Shown here: one piece after another, positions 24,298-35,945 of the stretch
How positions within the stretch are numbered: position 1 is the first letter of the stretch
Layout of the letters: each line of letters starts with the position of its first letter
Origin: Microvelia longipes
Taxonomy: Eukaryota; Arthropoda; Insecta; Hemiptera; Veliidae
DNA: 64,000 bases
NCBI GenBank assembly: GCA_018340805.1
Contig: JACMZG010001913.1
Location: forward strand, 6,028,209-6,092,208
Reading direction: 5' to 3'
Translations under genes and position numbers: made by a program
The notes under the pieces: generated by a model
Databases searched by the model: none
Told to the model about the DNA's origin: nothing
Seen by the model: only the letters and a program-made list of their open reading frames with translations

Positions 24298-24930
24298 AAT
24301 CAGATGGGTGCCCGGCCATAAGGGAATTGAAGGTAATGAGCAAGCAGACATCCTTGCAAAAAAAGGGGTCTGAAACCACTCCTGTGGGCCCTGAACCCAT
24401 AGTAGCCATACCGAAAGCTATAGCCAAAGGTGGAATTAAAGATTGGCTCTTAACCAATCACCTTCACCACTGGAACAAATCCTCCGGCATGAGACACAGT
24501 AAACTTATGTTAAAAGGACCCAGTCCCAAAATAACTGAGCAGAAAATAAATAAGCAGAAGGGACCTTAGAACAGTAACTGGACTACTGACTGGTCACTGT
24601 CACCTCCGAAAACAGGTCCATACCATTGGTATCTTTAAAGATAACCCAGTGTGTAGGCTTTGTGAATCGGAAACCGAAACTGCCTCTCACATACTTCTGA
24701 AATGTAAAGCCCTAGCCTTTCAAAGGTTCTCTTGGTAGCAGCATTCTCACCAAGTTTGACTCTACCAATGAATCACTAGTCAAAAAGATCCTAGACCTAG
24801 TCCGGGGAAAAGGATTATTCTGAACTGGACCAATTGAGGGATTGTACAATAGACTTCCAGTCGCAGTGCAAATGGGGTCTATCCTCGACTCCAACCCCAA
24901 TCCTCAATAATAATAATAATAATAATAAAC
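24298..24930 (+). pseudogene. LINE ORF2 C-terminal relic (RNase H end and zinc-knuckle region) with TAA tail
   Basis: The first part reads VPGHKGIEGNEQADILAKKG, which is the last motif of a retrotransposon RNase H domain (GH-GI-GNE-AD). Then, after frame changes, it reads RDLRTVTGLLTGHCHLRK and a CRLCESETETASH segment. This LTGH...CRLC...H..L.C arrangement is typical of the C-terminus of Jockey/I-type non-LTR elements. The sequence ends in an (ATA)n tract at 24908-24930, as expected for I-like elements with TAA tails. Premature stops and a frameshift make it non-functional. Related 3' ends lie at 42446-42835 and 50297-50425. Confidence 0.85.
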
Positions 24931-25230
24931 GATAAAGCTTGTTTTCAAATTTAGTATTTTGTTGCAATTATTTTGGACTTTAATTGCGTCACGCAGCACC
25001 CAGCCGCCAAATACGTCATCCCACGGGAATCCCCCATTAGCCAGTTCATCAGATAGGACACCCCTACGCGACCTTTAAGTGGATTACGTCATATTGGACC
25101 GTCGAACCCTATTATCCCTTCTCATGGCTATAATCTTTGTCCTCGAAGACAAGGTCAGAGACAGGTATAAATAGGGCCTGCATCGTCTCCATCTTCAGTT
25201 CAGTTTTGTAGAGCATTGAGTTTTTATCCA
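24931..25230. other. unique sequence with a GC-richer patch
   Basis: Sequence around 24990-25200 is more GC-rich than its surroundings and ends at TTCAGTTCAGTTTTGTAGAG, which leads into a hammerhead-like terminus. It may be the body of a Penelope-like or retrozyme-like element, but no coding region was recognised. Confidence 0.35.
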
Positions 25231-25300
25231 TAATGTCCTACATCCCTGAAGATGTTTCCCACAGTGGAAATGAAACGTCGGATTCTTCATCTACATTGAA
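25228..25300 (+). ncRNA. hammerhead-ribozyme-like motif (best example)
   Basis: The conserved core is in the right order: CTGAAGA (25246-25252, fits CUGANGA), a helix II of GUUUCC with GGAAAU closing on CACAGU, GAAA (25272-25275), a minimal helix III in ACGU, and C25279 as the position before cleavage. Helix I is supported by ATCC (25242-25245) with GGAT (25280-25283). After an internal loop, AATG (25232-25235) pairs with CATT (25294-25297). This is the layout of type I hammerheads with very short helix III reported for Penelope-like elements and retrozymes. An extra U between the core and helix II departs from the classical motif, so activity is uncertain. Degenerate relatives lie at 48365-48440 and 63240-63475. 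Confidence 0.5.
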
Positions 25301-25675
25301 GCGGTCACCACCGGAAGACCTAAATCTTCATATTTTGGACTGGTTTACATTGCTATAATAAACAAAAAAAATTAAGTGTGTCACTTCTTTTTTGATTGCC
25401 TCATGCTTTTCCCCTTTTAAAGGTCAATTGGAAAGTAAATATGAGTTAAATTTCTAAAACGTGTGTGGGGTAGATAATGTAGTTTTATTGCCGGTAAGGG
25501 TCACTTCAGTCAAGGTATAATTGCTCTTTAGGGAATACCAAGCTGAACTTTATTTTACTCCTTAACCACCATGCGTGACTAAAACTAATTTAACAAAGTA
25601 AAATCAAAAATATTCGCAAAAAAAGTTTAAAATTAAAAAGAATTATGTGTGAGTTATAAAAATACATTTTACTTT
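25301..25675. other. unique sequence after the hammerhead-like terminus
   Basis: GGTCACCACCGGAAGACC (from 25306) is shared with 48365-48385 and 63240-63470, so the element continues at least to about 25335. Nothing else was recognised. Confidence 0.4.
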
Positions 25676-26110
25676 TCCTCATTTATACTATAGGTTTATT
25701 GGAAAAGTGTTGTGTTAAACCCAAAATATCCGAAGCTAAGGTTATACCTGAATTGTCCATTTCAGGTGTGTCTTAGTTTCCTCTTTATGAGTCATTTTCA
25801 CAAATATCCGGTATGTATGTGTGTGTCTTTTATTATTGATGTTCCCAGTATGTTAATGGTAGTTGAAACTTAGTACGTTATGGTAGTTGAAAAAGTACTA
25901 AGTTGAAACTTAGTACAAAAATCAATCTTTATGTCTAATTGTGCTATCCGGATATTTTTATGACGTCATATCCCCAAATAATGACAGCATAATTTATAGA
26001 ACGTCATGAATCGCGGAGCAAATTGTGGATCAGTTTGTGATTTAGATGTATGTAGTCTTATATGAGGCCATTACAAGTGCTAAGTTTTATCTTATTATCA
26101 ACAATAATTT
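25676..26110 (+). mobile_element. family A repeat, 5' two-thirds
   Basis: The head TTCCTCATTTATACTATAGG starts at 25676. The TCCGAAGC block, a TATGTGTGTGTC tract, TGTGCTATCCGGATATTTTT and TATGACGTCAT near 25961 follow in family order. A local duplication of a TTGAAACTTAGTAC block is seen near 25864-25917. It lacks the 5S-like segment and 3' end. Confidence 0.8.
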
Positions 26111-26396
26111 AATTTTTATCACTTATGGTTTTAAAAAATGTCAAAAATTGAAAAATAATGGAATTAAGATTAAACTTTGTATATGATGCTTTAATAAATA
26201 ATTATAGGACAATGTTCTTAGTTGACTGGCCCAGTCATCGTGGGTCCTTGTGACAGTTTTTGTTAATAAGGCTATGATACTTTTAGTAATGACTTGGAGT
26301 TAAAGGATGCAGGAAGTGAATCAATGAATGTTTGGTTTCTTCAGACGTACATGTAGAACAACGCATGGAACTATAACATGGTACTATATAAGTACT

Positions 26397-27290
26397 AGCC
26401 CAAGAGCCGGACCTGAAAAAATGTGACTCATTTTGTACTACTTCAAACCAAATATTTATGAAAATATACCTTAAATTATGAAGGAAAACATTGTCTGCCT
26501 ATCCAGAGTGGCAGACAATATGTGGCTCCTATGGAGCCCTTCATATGATTGCGCAAATTTTATTAAATCGCACAAATTTTAGTTTCCTTGAAATAAGTGG
26601 TTACCTGTGGGTCGTGTGCAAAACATGAAGAGGCGATAAAATGTTCTATAAAACGAGTGTTTAATCATCCAAATCGGATATCTGTAACCAAACTTATGGC
26701 TCTTTCGATGAAACTAAAAAAATGGTTATTTTATGCGAAGTCAGGGAATTTCTTTGGAAAAATATTGGCTTTTTTAGCCATTTAACAAATGTCATAAATC
26801 ATTTGATACTACCGAGTTTTGCAAAACATGAATAGTTGACACAATATAATTGTGCAAAGAGACACCTAGGAAATGTAACAAGCAAAATGCAATGCTTCAT
26901 CTGAGAACTGTTCAATCATTCGACATTCGTCATCATTGATGGCTCGACATAATGTCATGTCCCACTCTGTTTCGTTACGTCTAACTCTATTTGTATTTAT
27001 TCAATTTTGACGAAAAAACACTTGTTTTATAGATAATTGTATCAGCTTTAAAAAAATGATCTCTTCGTGTTTGCGCACGACCCAGAGGGAACCACTTATT
27101 ACAAGAAAACTGGAATTAGTGCGATTTATTTTCTGATTATTTTTAATGCGACTTTCTTTTCATAGGAAGGGCTCACCCTGGATAAGACAAACTATGTTTT
27201 TCCTTCATAATTTTCAGAATATTTATTGGTACTAAAAAAGTTTTACAAATGGTCAGTCACATTTTTTTAGGCCGGCTTTGACAAAGGATG
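26397..27290. mobile_element. DNA transposon with long terminal inverted repeats, copy 2
   Basis: The left arm (26397-26795) begins AGCCCAAGAGCCGGACCTGA. The right arm (about 26985-27290) is its inverted, diverged copy. It is the same family as 1983-3893 and lacks that copy's retroelement insertion. A half-copy of palindromic family E (26796-26965) is inserted at the centre. Confidence 0.75.
26796..26965 (+). mobile_element. palindromic family E, half copy
   Basis: Starts TTTGATACTACCGAGTTTTG and runs through TAATTGTGCAAAGAGACACC to CATCATTGATGGCTCGACAT, exactly one arm of the palindrome at 36290-36550. Confidence 0.8.
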
Positions 27291-27414
27291 CAGGAATGGT
27301 ATGGAAAATTCTAACAAAGACATTTTTACGGTACCATGAAGACTAACAACGGAGAATAATCACAACAAATTTTTTCTATCAAGTTCATATACGGAAAACA
27401 ACTCATACTTTCAA

Positions 27415-27890
27415 GAGCTTATCCACATTTAGCCAGTGGATCACCAACAAACTTTTTATAATTTTTGATACAAAGAAGCCTATTAGCAGCGTGTGATAAA
27501 TGAGCTATTTCCGTATATGCACGCTCTTTTTTGGTTAATCTCAAAAAGAGTTTATTTACATCACTCAACGATTTATTTTTAATCTGACTTGGTACATACA
27601 TAACTACTGTTAGACGTCCATATAGTTTATGTTTATTATTTATTGATATGTATATTAACTGTTGACGTTACTATTGAGTAGTTATACAGTAGTTATTTAT
27701 GTTACCAAGTTATTAATTTAAAAAATGTTACGTTGTAGAATGTAATGTAAATACTCTTTGAGATTAACCAAAAGAGCGTGCAGATTACGGAAATAGGCTT
27801 CTTTTATCACAAATCCGGCTAATTACTGAAAAATTTTGAAAAAAAAGTTATAAAAAAAGTTTGTTGGTGATCCAATGTTCTAGAAGACCG
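27415..27890. repeat. unclassified inverted repeat, ~135-bp arms
   Basis: 27418-27565 and 27756-27885 are inverted copies containing GGATCACCAACAAACTTTTT and its complement, separated by about 190 AT-rich bases. One arm is open on the minus strand (27601-27419) and is basic (NKLFLRLTKKERAYTE). That hints at a coding origin, but I cannot assign it. Confidence 0.65.
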
Positions 27891-29084
27891 CGGATATTCG
27901 ACCGCGTCTTATAGGTTTGGTAAGACAGCACTATCATCAATTTTACAGGATAGTCTGTTGTGTCCAAAATTACCTGTTTCTTAGGTGGATTATCACCCTT
28001 TTCCCATTTTTTCTACTACTACTACTGCTATCGTCTCATTTATACTCTCCTATCAACAATAGGGCCTATTTTTTCTGTATTGGTGAAACGACACACTGCG
28101 GCATTTGTTAAACAACTACGCGTTTAAACTTAGTTTAGTGAGCATGTAGGTCAAAAGGTGGTAGGATTTATCGGAATTCGTATTATTTTTATTTTTAAAT
28201 GTTATAGCATTTTACTAAAATAATTTTTCACTGGATATAATAAACTTGGAAAAAATAAGCAGAAATCAAAGACCCTTAGGGGTGTCTTGTTCAAACAATC
28301 TATAATGATATTGGATACCCTATCTTATTGTTCTAATAAATATCTGAATAAATATGAGCTAATAAAAACGAAATCCGATTCCACTACATATTGATATATA
28401 TGTATATAAAACCCTGCTTGTTGTATAATGTTACTCATTTCTATAGTATATATTACCTTTAATAATTGGATATATTATTACATTTCATATACTCTATCTA
28501 TATTATATAAACATTTGGATAATCAAACCAGTAAAACAAAATCACGTAAAACTGGTTTAGTATGGAAAATACAAAGGAGAGGAAAATGAGCTTTTCATTT
28601 TTTATCTAGTGGTACGAAACTGTCCAAAAAAGAATAAATTTTTTTATAAATATAATACGAGCAATTGGTGAAATTGGAGAATCTCACCGCTCCCCCGCTC
28701 CAGGGTGGATCAGGACAATGCCTTAGGCAGATCCTATGCCTATTTTCAGCCCATTTACCTTTTTATGTCTCAGGTTTATATTTTTTATAATGCTTCTGAG
28801 AATTTTTATTGACCGTAACGGTGGACTGAGAGGGATCCGGTTAATTGACTATTACAGCTGTTATGATGTACTCATTTTGTATCTGAAGTAGGGATTTATA
28901 TTATTTTAACCTTTGGAAATTCAAAAATTCGTGTTTAGAGAACTGTGCACTTGAGAAAGCAGGTTAACTTTTTGGCTTGGTTTAGCATGTGAATTAATCT
29001 ATAGGTAAGATTAATGTCGAAAAAGATAGGTTACCTCTATAGACTGTTTCAGCATATCCATTGTTATGACGTAGGCCCCTCATG
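27891..29084. other. intergenic sequence, no gene seen
   Basis: AT-rich with a GC-richer patch around 28680-28745. No exon or known repeat recognised. Confidence 0.4.
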
Positions 29085-29505
29085 TTATTTATTTAAATAA
29101 TAAGTTAAATTGATGAAGTAAGAATGATAAGATATATTAGGTGATATTGTTTGAAATGTGGTTAAACTGTATGAGATAGAATGAATAAGATAGATTAGTG
29201 ATAGTTGTTGAAATAAGTAAATTGATGAAGTAAGATGTAAGATAGATTATGATGGTGTTAAAATAATAAGAAATTGAAGAAGTAAGAATGATAGATAGAT
29301 TAGTGATGTTGTAGAAATAAGAGTTAAATTGATGAAGTAAGAATGATAAGATAGATTAGTGATGTTGTTAAAATAATAAGTTAAATTGATGAAGTAAGAA
29401 TGGTAAGATAGATTAGTGATGTTGTTAAAATAAAGTTAAATTGATGAAGTAAGAATGGTAAGATAGATTAGTGATGTTGTTGAAAATAATAGTTAAATTT
29501 TGTTT
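29085..29505 (+). repeat. 56-bp tandem array
   Basis: About seven to eight units built on TTAAATTGATGAAGTAAGAA and TGATAAGATAGATTAGTGAT. Units vary from about 45 to 58 bp because of short deletions. Confidence 0.92.
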
Positions 29506-29773
29506 AACGTTGTTGATTTCAAAATGATAAAGTACCTTGAATTAGTGCTTAATATAAATAGTCGTGGAACCATTGTAATGACATTTACACACTTATGGGT
29601 TCTCCTTTGGGCTTTCCGAGGAACAGTTTTATCTTGATATTTTTCTTTCCTTTTGTAAATTTTTTTTATCTAAAATAAACCTTTATAAGAACCCATCAAT
29701 AACAATAGTATAGCTGAAAAATTTCTAAAAAAATTGACCATAACATAAATTCTCTAAGCTTTGTGTAATAGTT

Positions 29774-29848
29774 CACAATAGAAACAACACCAATTTCATC
29801 TTTTCACATTATATGTGAAAGACGAAATTAGTGTTGATACTATTGTTA
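29774..29848. repeat. short hairpin repeat, ~32-bp arms
   Basis: CAATAGAAACAACACCAATT and CTTTTCACAT fold onto ATGTGAAAGACGAAATTAGT and GTTGATACTATTG. A diverged half copy with CAACACAAATTTGTCTTTTC lies near 30680. Confidence 0.7.
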
Positions 29849-29904
29849 TTGGGACCATAACATAACCTTTTTTTTAAAAAAAGACGAATGTTTGGATCAA
29901 AATA

Positions 29905-30310
29905 AGATAAGAATGGCTGGTGTCGGAGAGGTAATGACTGAGAGGAAATTAAAATGGGCAGGGCATATCATATGGGTTGATGACTATAGATTAACAAAAA
30001 AATGATAACCTGGAGAGGAAAAGATTGAAAGGAAGACCTAGTTGGAGGTGGGATGAAGAGACGAGGAAGGCATGTGACAATAGTATTAAACATGGTATAT
30101 AGAGTACTTATAACTATGAAAAGAGCATATGGAGAAGAGAATGAGGAAGGCATGTGACGATTAGTATATCATGGTATAGAGTACCTTTTATGAATAGAAT
30201 ATGTTCTATGACTGAGAGAGACAGACGATGAGGAAGGCATGTGACTAATAGTATAACATGGTATAGAGTAGTAATTAGAAGAGTCCTTGATATGAGGAAG
30301 GTAGTTGAAA
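29905..30310 (+). pseudogene. LINE 3'-terminal coding relic with tandem duplication of its end
   Basis: 29911-30000 reads MAGVGEVMTERKLKWAGHII followed by DDYRLTK. After a frameshift, GRPSWRWDEETRKACD follows. The KLKWAGH, R-D-R and KGRPSWRW motifs are characteristic of the C-terminus of RTE/CR1-like non-LTR retrotransposons. The part containing GAGGAAGGCATGTGAC is then repeated at about 30061, 30141 and 30230, with a fainter echo near 30293, so the end of the relic was tandemly copied. Stops and frameshifts show it is dead. Confidence 0.75.
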
Positions 30311-30364
30311 TTAGCATAGATATGAAGTACCATAATAATTGAAATAGACAAAGAGAATAGATAT

Positions 30365-31234
30365 ATGAATGTCAATGCGTTTTTCAAATTAAAAAAAAAT
30401 AAAAATAGGACACTTTTTTAGTTTTAATTTGAAAAAGAGAAAATAAATAATTTAAAATTTTATGTTCAATTGAACATATTTAAAAAAGATAATTAATAAA
30501 TCATATCCTTCAAACCCTTTAGGGTGCCTCGAATCAAATCCCATTTGGAAAAATATGTTTAAGGAAGATAATTTAATCTATGACATTGTAAATTTAATTT
30601 TTTGTAGCTATGTAATTTTTTGTAAATATTATTATACATAACTTTTTTAAGCTGCAGAATAGAATATTAACAATACAATCAACACAAATTTGTCTTTTCA
30701 CATATAAGATTTAATTACTTCAAGCAGAGCCGGCTTTTGGCAATGATGCCATCTACAGTGCCAGTGAGTCAATGAGTCTTTTGTTGTTTAAAATTTGTCA
30801 AAATCTATACATTGAATGACTCGACAACTTTCCTGCACTGTATATGATATTATAGCTGAAAGCTGTCTCTTATTCAAATAATTGAAGGTTATAATATGTT
30901 GACAGACGATGCTGTTGTTGTTACTAATATAATAGTTGAATACCTCTAGTCTAATCGAGTAGGGCGAACCCTCTAAATATCTTTAGAAGACTAGATGCAA
31001 CTATACACGATTTATTATTCCTATTCACTTAAAAACTTATTTCTATTCCACTAATTTAGTTCCTCGCCAAATTTTTATATTATAAGTAAATTTAACATTT
31101 ACCTAACCACGCCAAGGAGTATCACCACTGGGTGATTCCTCCTATCAAGACTGCCAAGTCACTTTTACCAACATTAGCACTATGTCAAATACATTTATTG
31201 TAGACAATAATCAATAAAGTTAAAAAAAAAAAAA
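30365..31234. other. AT-rich intergenic sequence, no gene seen
   Basis: An A-rich tract lies near 30385-30410, a half hairpin near 30660-30715 and a poly-A tract near 31221-31235. No coding potential was seen. Confidence 0.4.
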
Positions 31235-31235
31235 A

Positions 31236-31325
31236 ACTTACACAAGAGCATAACCGGGCTACCCATCCCGGACCTCCGGTGCCGAAAACTAGTGCTCATA
31301 CCATCACGACCACTGATACATACAC
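31236..31325 (-). mobile_element. tRNA-type SINE, head fragment
   Basis: Read on the minus strand it resembles a tRNA: GTGGTCGTGATGGT, GAGCACTAGTTTTCGGCACC, GGAGGTCCGGGATGGG and AGCCCGG. This keeps the spacing from the D-arm (box A) to the T-arm (box B) region. A poly-A tract on the plus strand adjoins it at 31221-31235. Confidence 0.5.
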
Positions 31326-31583
31326 AGTTGGTATGTAGTAATTAATAAAAAATCCGGTTATCTAAAGTTTCTTTTATGGATTTAAGTATCTTATCTTAAA
31401 ACTTTGGGTGACACTTTAAAAAGTTTTAGAAACTTTACAAGTAGTACAGAGGAAAAGCATTAGGGCTTTCATACTTCTGCCAAGATTTTACTGCTTTATT
31501 TTTTAAGTTTAATTTTTTGTAAGTTTAACAACAAATTTGCTTCTTTACGACCCTTTTCAAAAAACAGTCAATGCAGTATATAA

Positions 31584-31762
31584 TTTTTAGTCGGTTACGG
31601 GGTACCTCGAAACATTTCCAAGGTACTCTTCCTACATACATACATATATAGCCACACACAACACACACACACACACTCACACCACCACACACACACACAC
31701 ACAAAACACAATATAAATATATATATATATATAAATAATATATTATATATATATATATTATA

Positions 31763-31805
<43 letters not shown>

Positions 31806-31949
31806 CAATTAAAGAGATAAATAGAACACACTTTAAAAAGACTTACAAAAAAGTTGTAAACGTTTCGACACTGATTTCTTCGACTGACGGAGAGAGACTG
31901 AACTATATATACTAAACTATATAAATAATATATAATATATTAATATATA

Positions 31950-31990
<41 letters not shown>

Positions 31991-32065
31991 TATATATAAT
32001 ATTATATAAATGTATAAAGAGTACTTGGAAATGTTCCGAGGTACCCCGAACCCGGGGTACCATTT
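31584..32065. mobile_element. inverted pair of family A 3' ends around simple repeats
   Basis: 31586-31625 (minus) and 32020-32062 (plus) are inverted copies of the family A end (GGTTACGGGGTACCTCG and CGAGGTACCCCGAACCCGG). Between them are a CA tract (31650-31705) and two TA arrays (31710-31800 and 31906-32010). Confidence 0.7.
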
Positions 32066-32217
32066 TTTAGTAAAGGTTTTTATTGCTACTGTTGCTGCTG
32101 GACGAAGGGTTTGATTTAGTACTTTTCATGTTTTGGAAGCTTCTTCTTTATCTCTGGTCTTTCTGTCCTAGCAGCTAGTTGGCTACCAACTATTAAACAA
32201 AAAGTATAAAAAACGTG

Positions 32218-32290
32218 CGTCCCTTGTAAGGATTGAACTAGTAGCCTTAAAGTTAAAAGATGAAGACGCTACCAACTGAGATAATGGAGA
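32218..32290 (-). pseudogene. tRNA-Lys-like pseudogene or SINE relic
   Basis: The minus strand reads ATCTCAGTTGGTAGCGTC (D-arm), then CATCTTTTAACTTTAAGG with a TTT anticodon in a CTTTTAA loop, then AGTTCAATCC (T-loop). The T stem and acceptor stem do not pair, so it cannot be a working tRNA. It may be a tRNA pseudogene or the head of a tRNA-derived SINE. Confidence 0.5.
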
Positions 32291-32819
32291 AATGCAAGCA
32301 GGAGGAAAGTAGCTGCCCTGATAACCAAAGAATTTTACTCCCGTAGTTATATTTCTCCTGTAGGTTCAGACCAGGAGATATGTTTTACTTTCTCTCTCTA
32401 CAAGAGGAAAAAAGTAAACTTTTTCTTTGTTCTGGAGACAAAAGTATTATGAACACTCTATTACATAAGTTAGTATTTATGGTTATATTTTTTGTCAACG
32501 GAAGGGAAACGCAACCGCCTCCATAAGAATGTTTTATCCTTCGGAATCAAAGAATCTCGATTATATTTATAATCAAAATGCATTTAACATTTTCTATAAT
32601 TTAAAACTAAACCGGTCTCTCTTGTAATAATACCTCAATAATATTATTAATATATTAGTCATGTTATGATAACATGTCAATCTGAGCATGTTAGATTATC
32701 TTCATCATGTATTGTGTTGATATATTAACTCTTGATTGAGTGTATCAAATAGATTATTTTCCTAATGAGACTATTAAATGAATAATTCATTATTTGTTGT
32801 AAGTAATTATTATTTTGGA

Positions 32820-32900
32820 TATTATATCTTATATATAATATATAATATATTATATATATTATATATTATATATTATATAATATATATATATATATATTAT

Positions 32901-32945
<45 letters not shown>

Positions 32946-32950
32946 AATAT
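32820..32950. repeat. TA microsatellite
   Basis: Nearly pure alternating TA with short interruptions. Confidence 0.95.
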
Positions 32951-33119
32951 CCAAACTATAACTAAATAAATATAGTATCCATGAATATATATTAGGTTTT
33001 CAAAACGTATTTATTCGTGGTTAGGCCAATTAGCGATTTGTTTTAAAGAAAATCCTAGCTAAAAAGTAACGTGTTAGCAAACTCCAAAATCGAGATTTCA
33101 ACTTAATTTTTCGTTTTAG

Positions 33120-33340
33120 GGCGATAAAATAGTAGCACATTTGTGCCAAGGTTCAACTTTCTAGCATAAACATCTGGAGTTATGCGTGACACAAAACTCA
33201 GACAGACAGACACACACAGACAACAGACAACTTGATGAAACCCACTCAGAACGTCATGTAATTGTCAGAAACAAGTAGTTTCTTCAATTTGGGATGTTTA
33301 GGGTGAAAGCAATACTTTTCCTTTATAAATGAGGAATAGG
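33120..33340 (-). mobile_element. family A repeat, 5' fragment
   Basis: Read on the minus strand: the head (CCTCATTTATAAAGGAAAAG), a TGTCTGTGTGTGTCTGTCTG tract, and TTTATGCTAGAAAGTTGAAC. It is truncated on the 3' side. Confidence 0.75.
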
Positions 33341-33839
33341 AATAGTAATAAACGGCCAGGCTGGATATAAATTAAAATTTTTTTTTTATTTTATTTATTT
33401 TCTATATTTACATTAAAAATTATTTAGCAACATAAACAAATTAATACATTAAACATGACGGTTACATATATAGAACTTAAGATTAAATATTTATGAACCA
33501 TTGACACCGTCAATCAAAAACTGGTGACCATTCTGCTGCTATGATAAATTACAGGATCTTTCCACTTTTAAGGCAGAGAGCCTGTGTTGTGGATGATTGT
33601 CTGTGTACTTATTTTACTCAACACAAACATCTATTAAATAGAAATGAAAATTTAACTGAATTTTTCAATACAGTTAGGAAAAGTTCCAACGTACCTGTAC
33701 GATTTACCTAATGTCTTTAAATAAAAAACGCACCCTTAAATTAAATTTATTAACAAAATAAGCATAAGAATGTATCACAGCTAATATAATGTTTGACAAA
33801 TAATAAAATATATAATAATAATGCTCGTTGTAGGGCATT

Positions 33840-34065
33840 ATTATTATGCCCTAACCCTTAACCCTTAACCCTTACTCTGGCCCTTCAGGGTATTTGCCCT
33901 ACGGGAACAACCTCGGGTGGGTCACATCTACTATGCTCAAAGTAAAGCTAAGTTGGCGAAACCTTTTACAACAATTCTATTCATAAAAAAACTGAGAGCA
34001 TAGCCCGGGCTGTGACCCCGGACTCCGTTCCGATACAGTACTATAACGAAGCGCTACCGAGGCAG
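33840..34065 (-). mobile_element. tRNA-type SINE, nearly complete
   Basis: The minus strand starts with a tRNA-like head (GCCTCGGTAGCGCTTCG, then GGAGTCCGGGGTCACAGCCC). It continues with TTTTTTATGAATAGAATTGT, GGTTTCGCCAACTTAGCTTT, ACCCACCCGAGGTTGTTCCC and GGGCAAATACCCTGAAGGGC. It ends in AAGGGTTA repeats and a TAATAATAATGCCC tract. The body is shared with 22640-22800. Confidence 0.65.
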
Positions 34066-35296
34066 AATAAAATATATCCTAGGAAAATAAATAAATGAGA
34101 CTTCTCTACTACACAGTTGTTATAAATTGTTTTTATAACAATTTATAACATTAAAATGTTAACTAGAAATATAATTTTTGTTATAAAAAGTTTAATAAAA
34201 TCAAAATCATTTTACTATTTTACATTTTAAATGATGCAAGTGTTTATGAAATTTAATTAAATAAATAAAGTTGATGATTACATTTCGTATTTTACAACTA
34301 ACTTGTAGAAAGTAGTAAACTTTTTTTTAAAAAAACCCCTGATAACAAAGTTATCATCTGATTTGTTAAGTGATTTTTTAAACTTTCAAAAACTTTTCGA
34401 ACTTTAAGAGATCTATTGGCTCTTTTTTGTTTGTAATAAACTGAAAGCAAAGTTGCTAAATAAGCTATCTAATTTTAAAGATACAAAATCGGGTACGGGG
34501 TACCTCTAAAATTTAACTTACCATATTGAACAGGGAAAATAGTAAAAATTTCCATCGTCATGAAATAATTGTAGTTATAAATGAGAAATCAAGAGTACAA
34601 TTTTCAAAAAAAAAAAATCAAAAATTTTTATCCATGGCAGTAAAATCCATGTTTACATCCAAGTAACAAAATCTAATTTTCCTTATTTAGTAGCACAAAA
34701 ATTGACTAAATTAGATAAAAAAGCACCAAAATAAAAAAAAAACACTTTTTGCTTTGAAAAGATATTTTAAAATTTAAACAAGAAGACAAACTTGTTAAAA
34801 TATATTTTTTGAAAAGAATAATTCTTTTAATTTATTCAATTTTAACTAACTTCACCAACACCTCTAGATTGCAAGTAAAAGTTTCAACTTCACTTTAGAG
34901 TTGTAGAATAATTTTAATCTTTTACACAAAACCCGGGATGATTAGAGTTTAGAAGGGAGAAAATAGTTCATTTCCTCCCTAGCTTTTAACTTTGCGTCTC
35001 TAGGGTTAAAAAAGGTCGGTAATTACAAGTAATCAAGTGATTTTGTTGGAAATTATTAAGAGCAAGTTTTTCAGAAGATTTTTAATGTTTAAGGAAAATT
35101 GTTCTAATGAAGGTTTTTTTGAATTAATAAGTATGCATTTGATATAAGCTTCCAAATATGGAATTTTTGAAAGCTTCTATTTAGCTTCTAAATTCTGAAG
35201 TCTAAAAAAAATGCTGCTCCTTGTTCTGATCCTGCTCCGTCCCAATAGAAAACTCGCTTAAAACAGTATTGTTGTTATATTATTTCTTCTTAATGA
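34066..35296. other. AT-rich intergenic sequence
   Basis: Contains a family A terminal scrap on the minus strand at 34488-34508 (GGTACGGGGTACCTC reads into the family end). No gene was seen. Confidence 0.45.
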
Positions 35297-35410
35297 CTTT
35301 GCTGGATCATAAAAATTAAGCAGCATTGAGCGTGGTCTGTGCTATATGTGTGACCGATGAGAATGATACGGTTGTATTTACTATCTGAAGACGATAGTAA
35401 AGATCGTCGT
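35297..35410 (+). mobile_element. family A repeat, 5S-like segment and start of hairpin zone
   Basis: GCTGGATCATAAAAATTAAG, then CAGCATTGAGCGTGGTC and GTGTGACCGATGAGAATGAT, align with the 5S-like segment. ATTAAGCAGC matches arthropod 5S at the same place. A degraded hairpin module follows at 35383-35402. Confidence 0.7.
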
Positions 35411-35644
35411 ATATATTAATTAAATATTCTTTCAATTTATAAGTAGGACCGACCAACATTTATTAACATTTCCGGAAGGAGGCATTTCCGAAATTTGTAA
35501 GGAGGCTCAATCAAAAATTTTTTAAAAGAAGTTATAAAAATCAATACGTAAAAAATAATATTTTAATAATCACATTTCTTCAAGGTCTAGACATTAAATT
35601 CGGTCGCTTAAAAAATATTGCTATTTAAAATGGTATTTTCTCTC

Positions 35645-35725
35645 GTGATTATTAAGTTCCTCGGCTTAGCCTCTGGATTTAAATACATCAATTCCTCGGC
35701 TTTGCCTCATGAGTTAAATGCAAAG
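35645..35725. mobile_element. family C fragment
   Basis: TTCCTCGGCTTAGCCTCTGG and TTCCTCGGCTTTGCCTCATG are inverted versions of the CGAGG-GGCGAAGCC-GAGG hairpins of family C. Confidence 0.55.
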
Positions 35726-35769
35726 GTTCTTTTGGATTTGGACATATTATAATAATAATTCTCGTTTAG

Positions 35770-35945
35770 AACCATGCGGCTGATTGGGGATAATCCCTGC
35801 GGGAACCACCACAGGTGATAGAGGCAACTTTTACGCTTACAGTATATTCTATAGTTGGCGATCATTTATTTGAAGAAATCATACAGAAACCGAGAGCGAA
35901 ACCTGGGATACGAACTCCAGACCTCCGTGGTGTCATAGTTTATAT
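35770..35945 (-). mobile_element. tRNA-type SINE fragment
   Basis: On the minus strand, ACGGAGGTCTGGAGTTCGTA followed by TCCCAGG is a B-box-like T-arm. The remaining body is related to the SINE at 33840 by its TTGGCGA and GGGATAATCCCTGCGGGAAC blocks. Confidence 0.45.

Noticed and set aside
27419..27601. 60-codon minus-strand open frame with basic helix-like sequence
   Set aside because: It lies within an inverted repeat and matches no family I know; recorded only as a possible transposon relic.
31595..31831. 78-codon minus-strand open frame rich in Ile/Tyr/Val/Cys
   Set aside because: It is a translation of TA and CA microsatellites.
32218..32290. Functional tRNA-Lys gene (minus strand)
   Set aside because: The anticodon loop and T-loop look right, but the acceptor and T stems do not pair.
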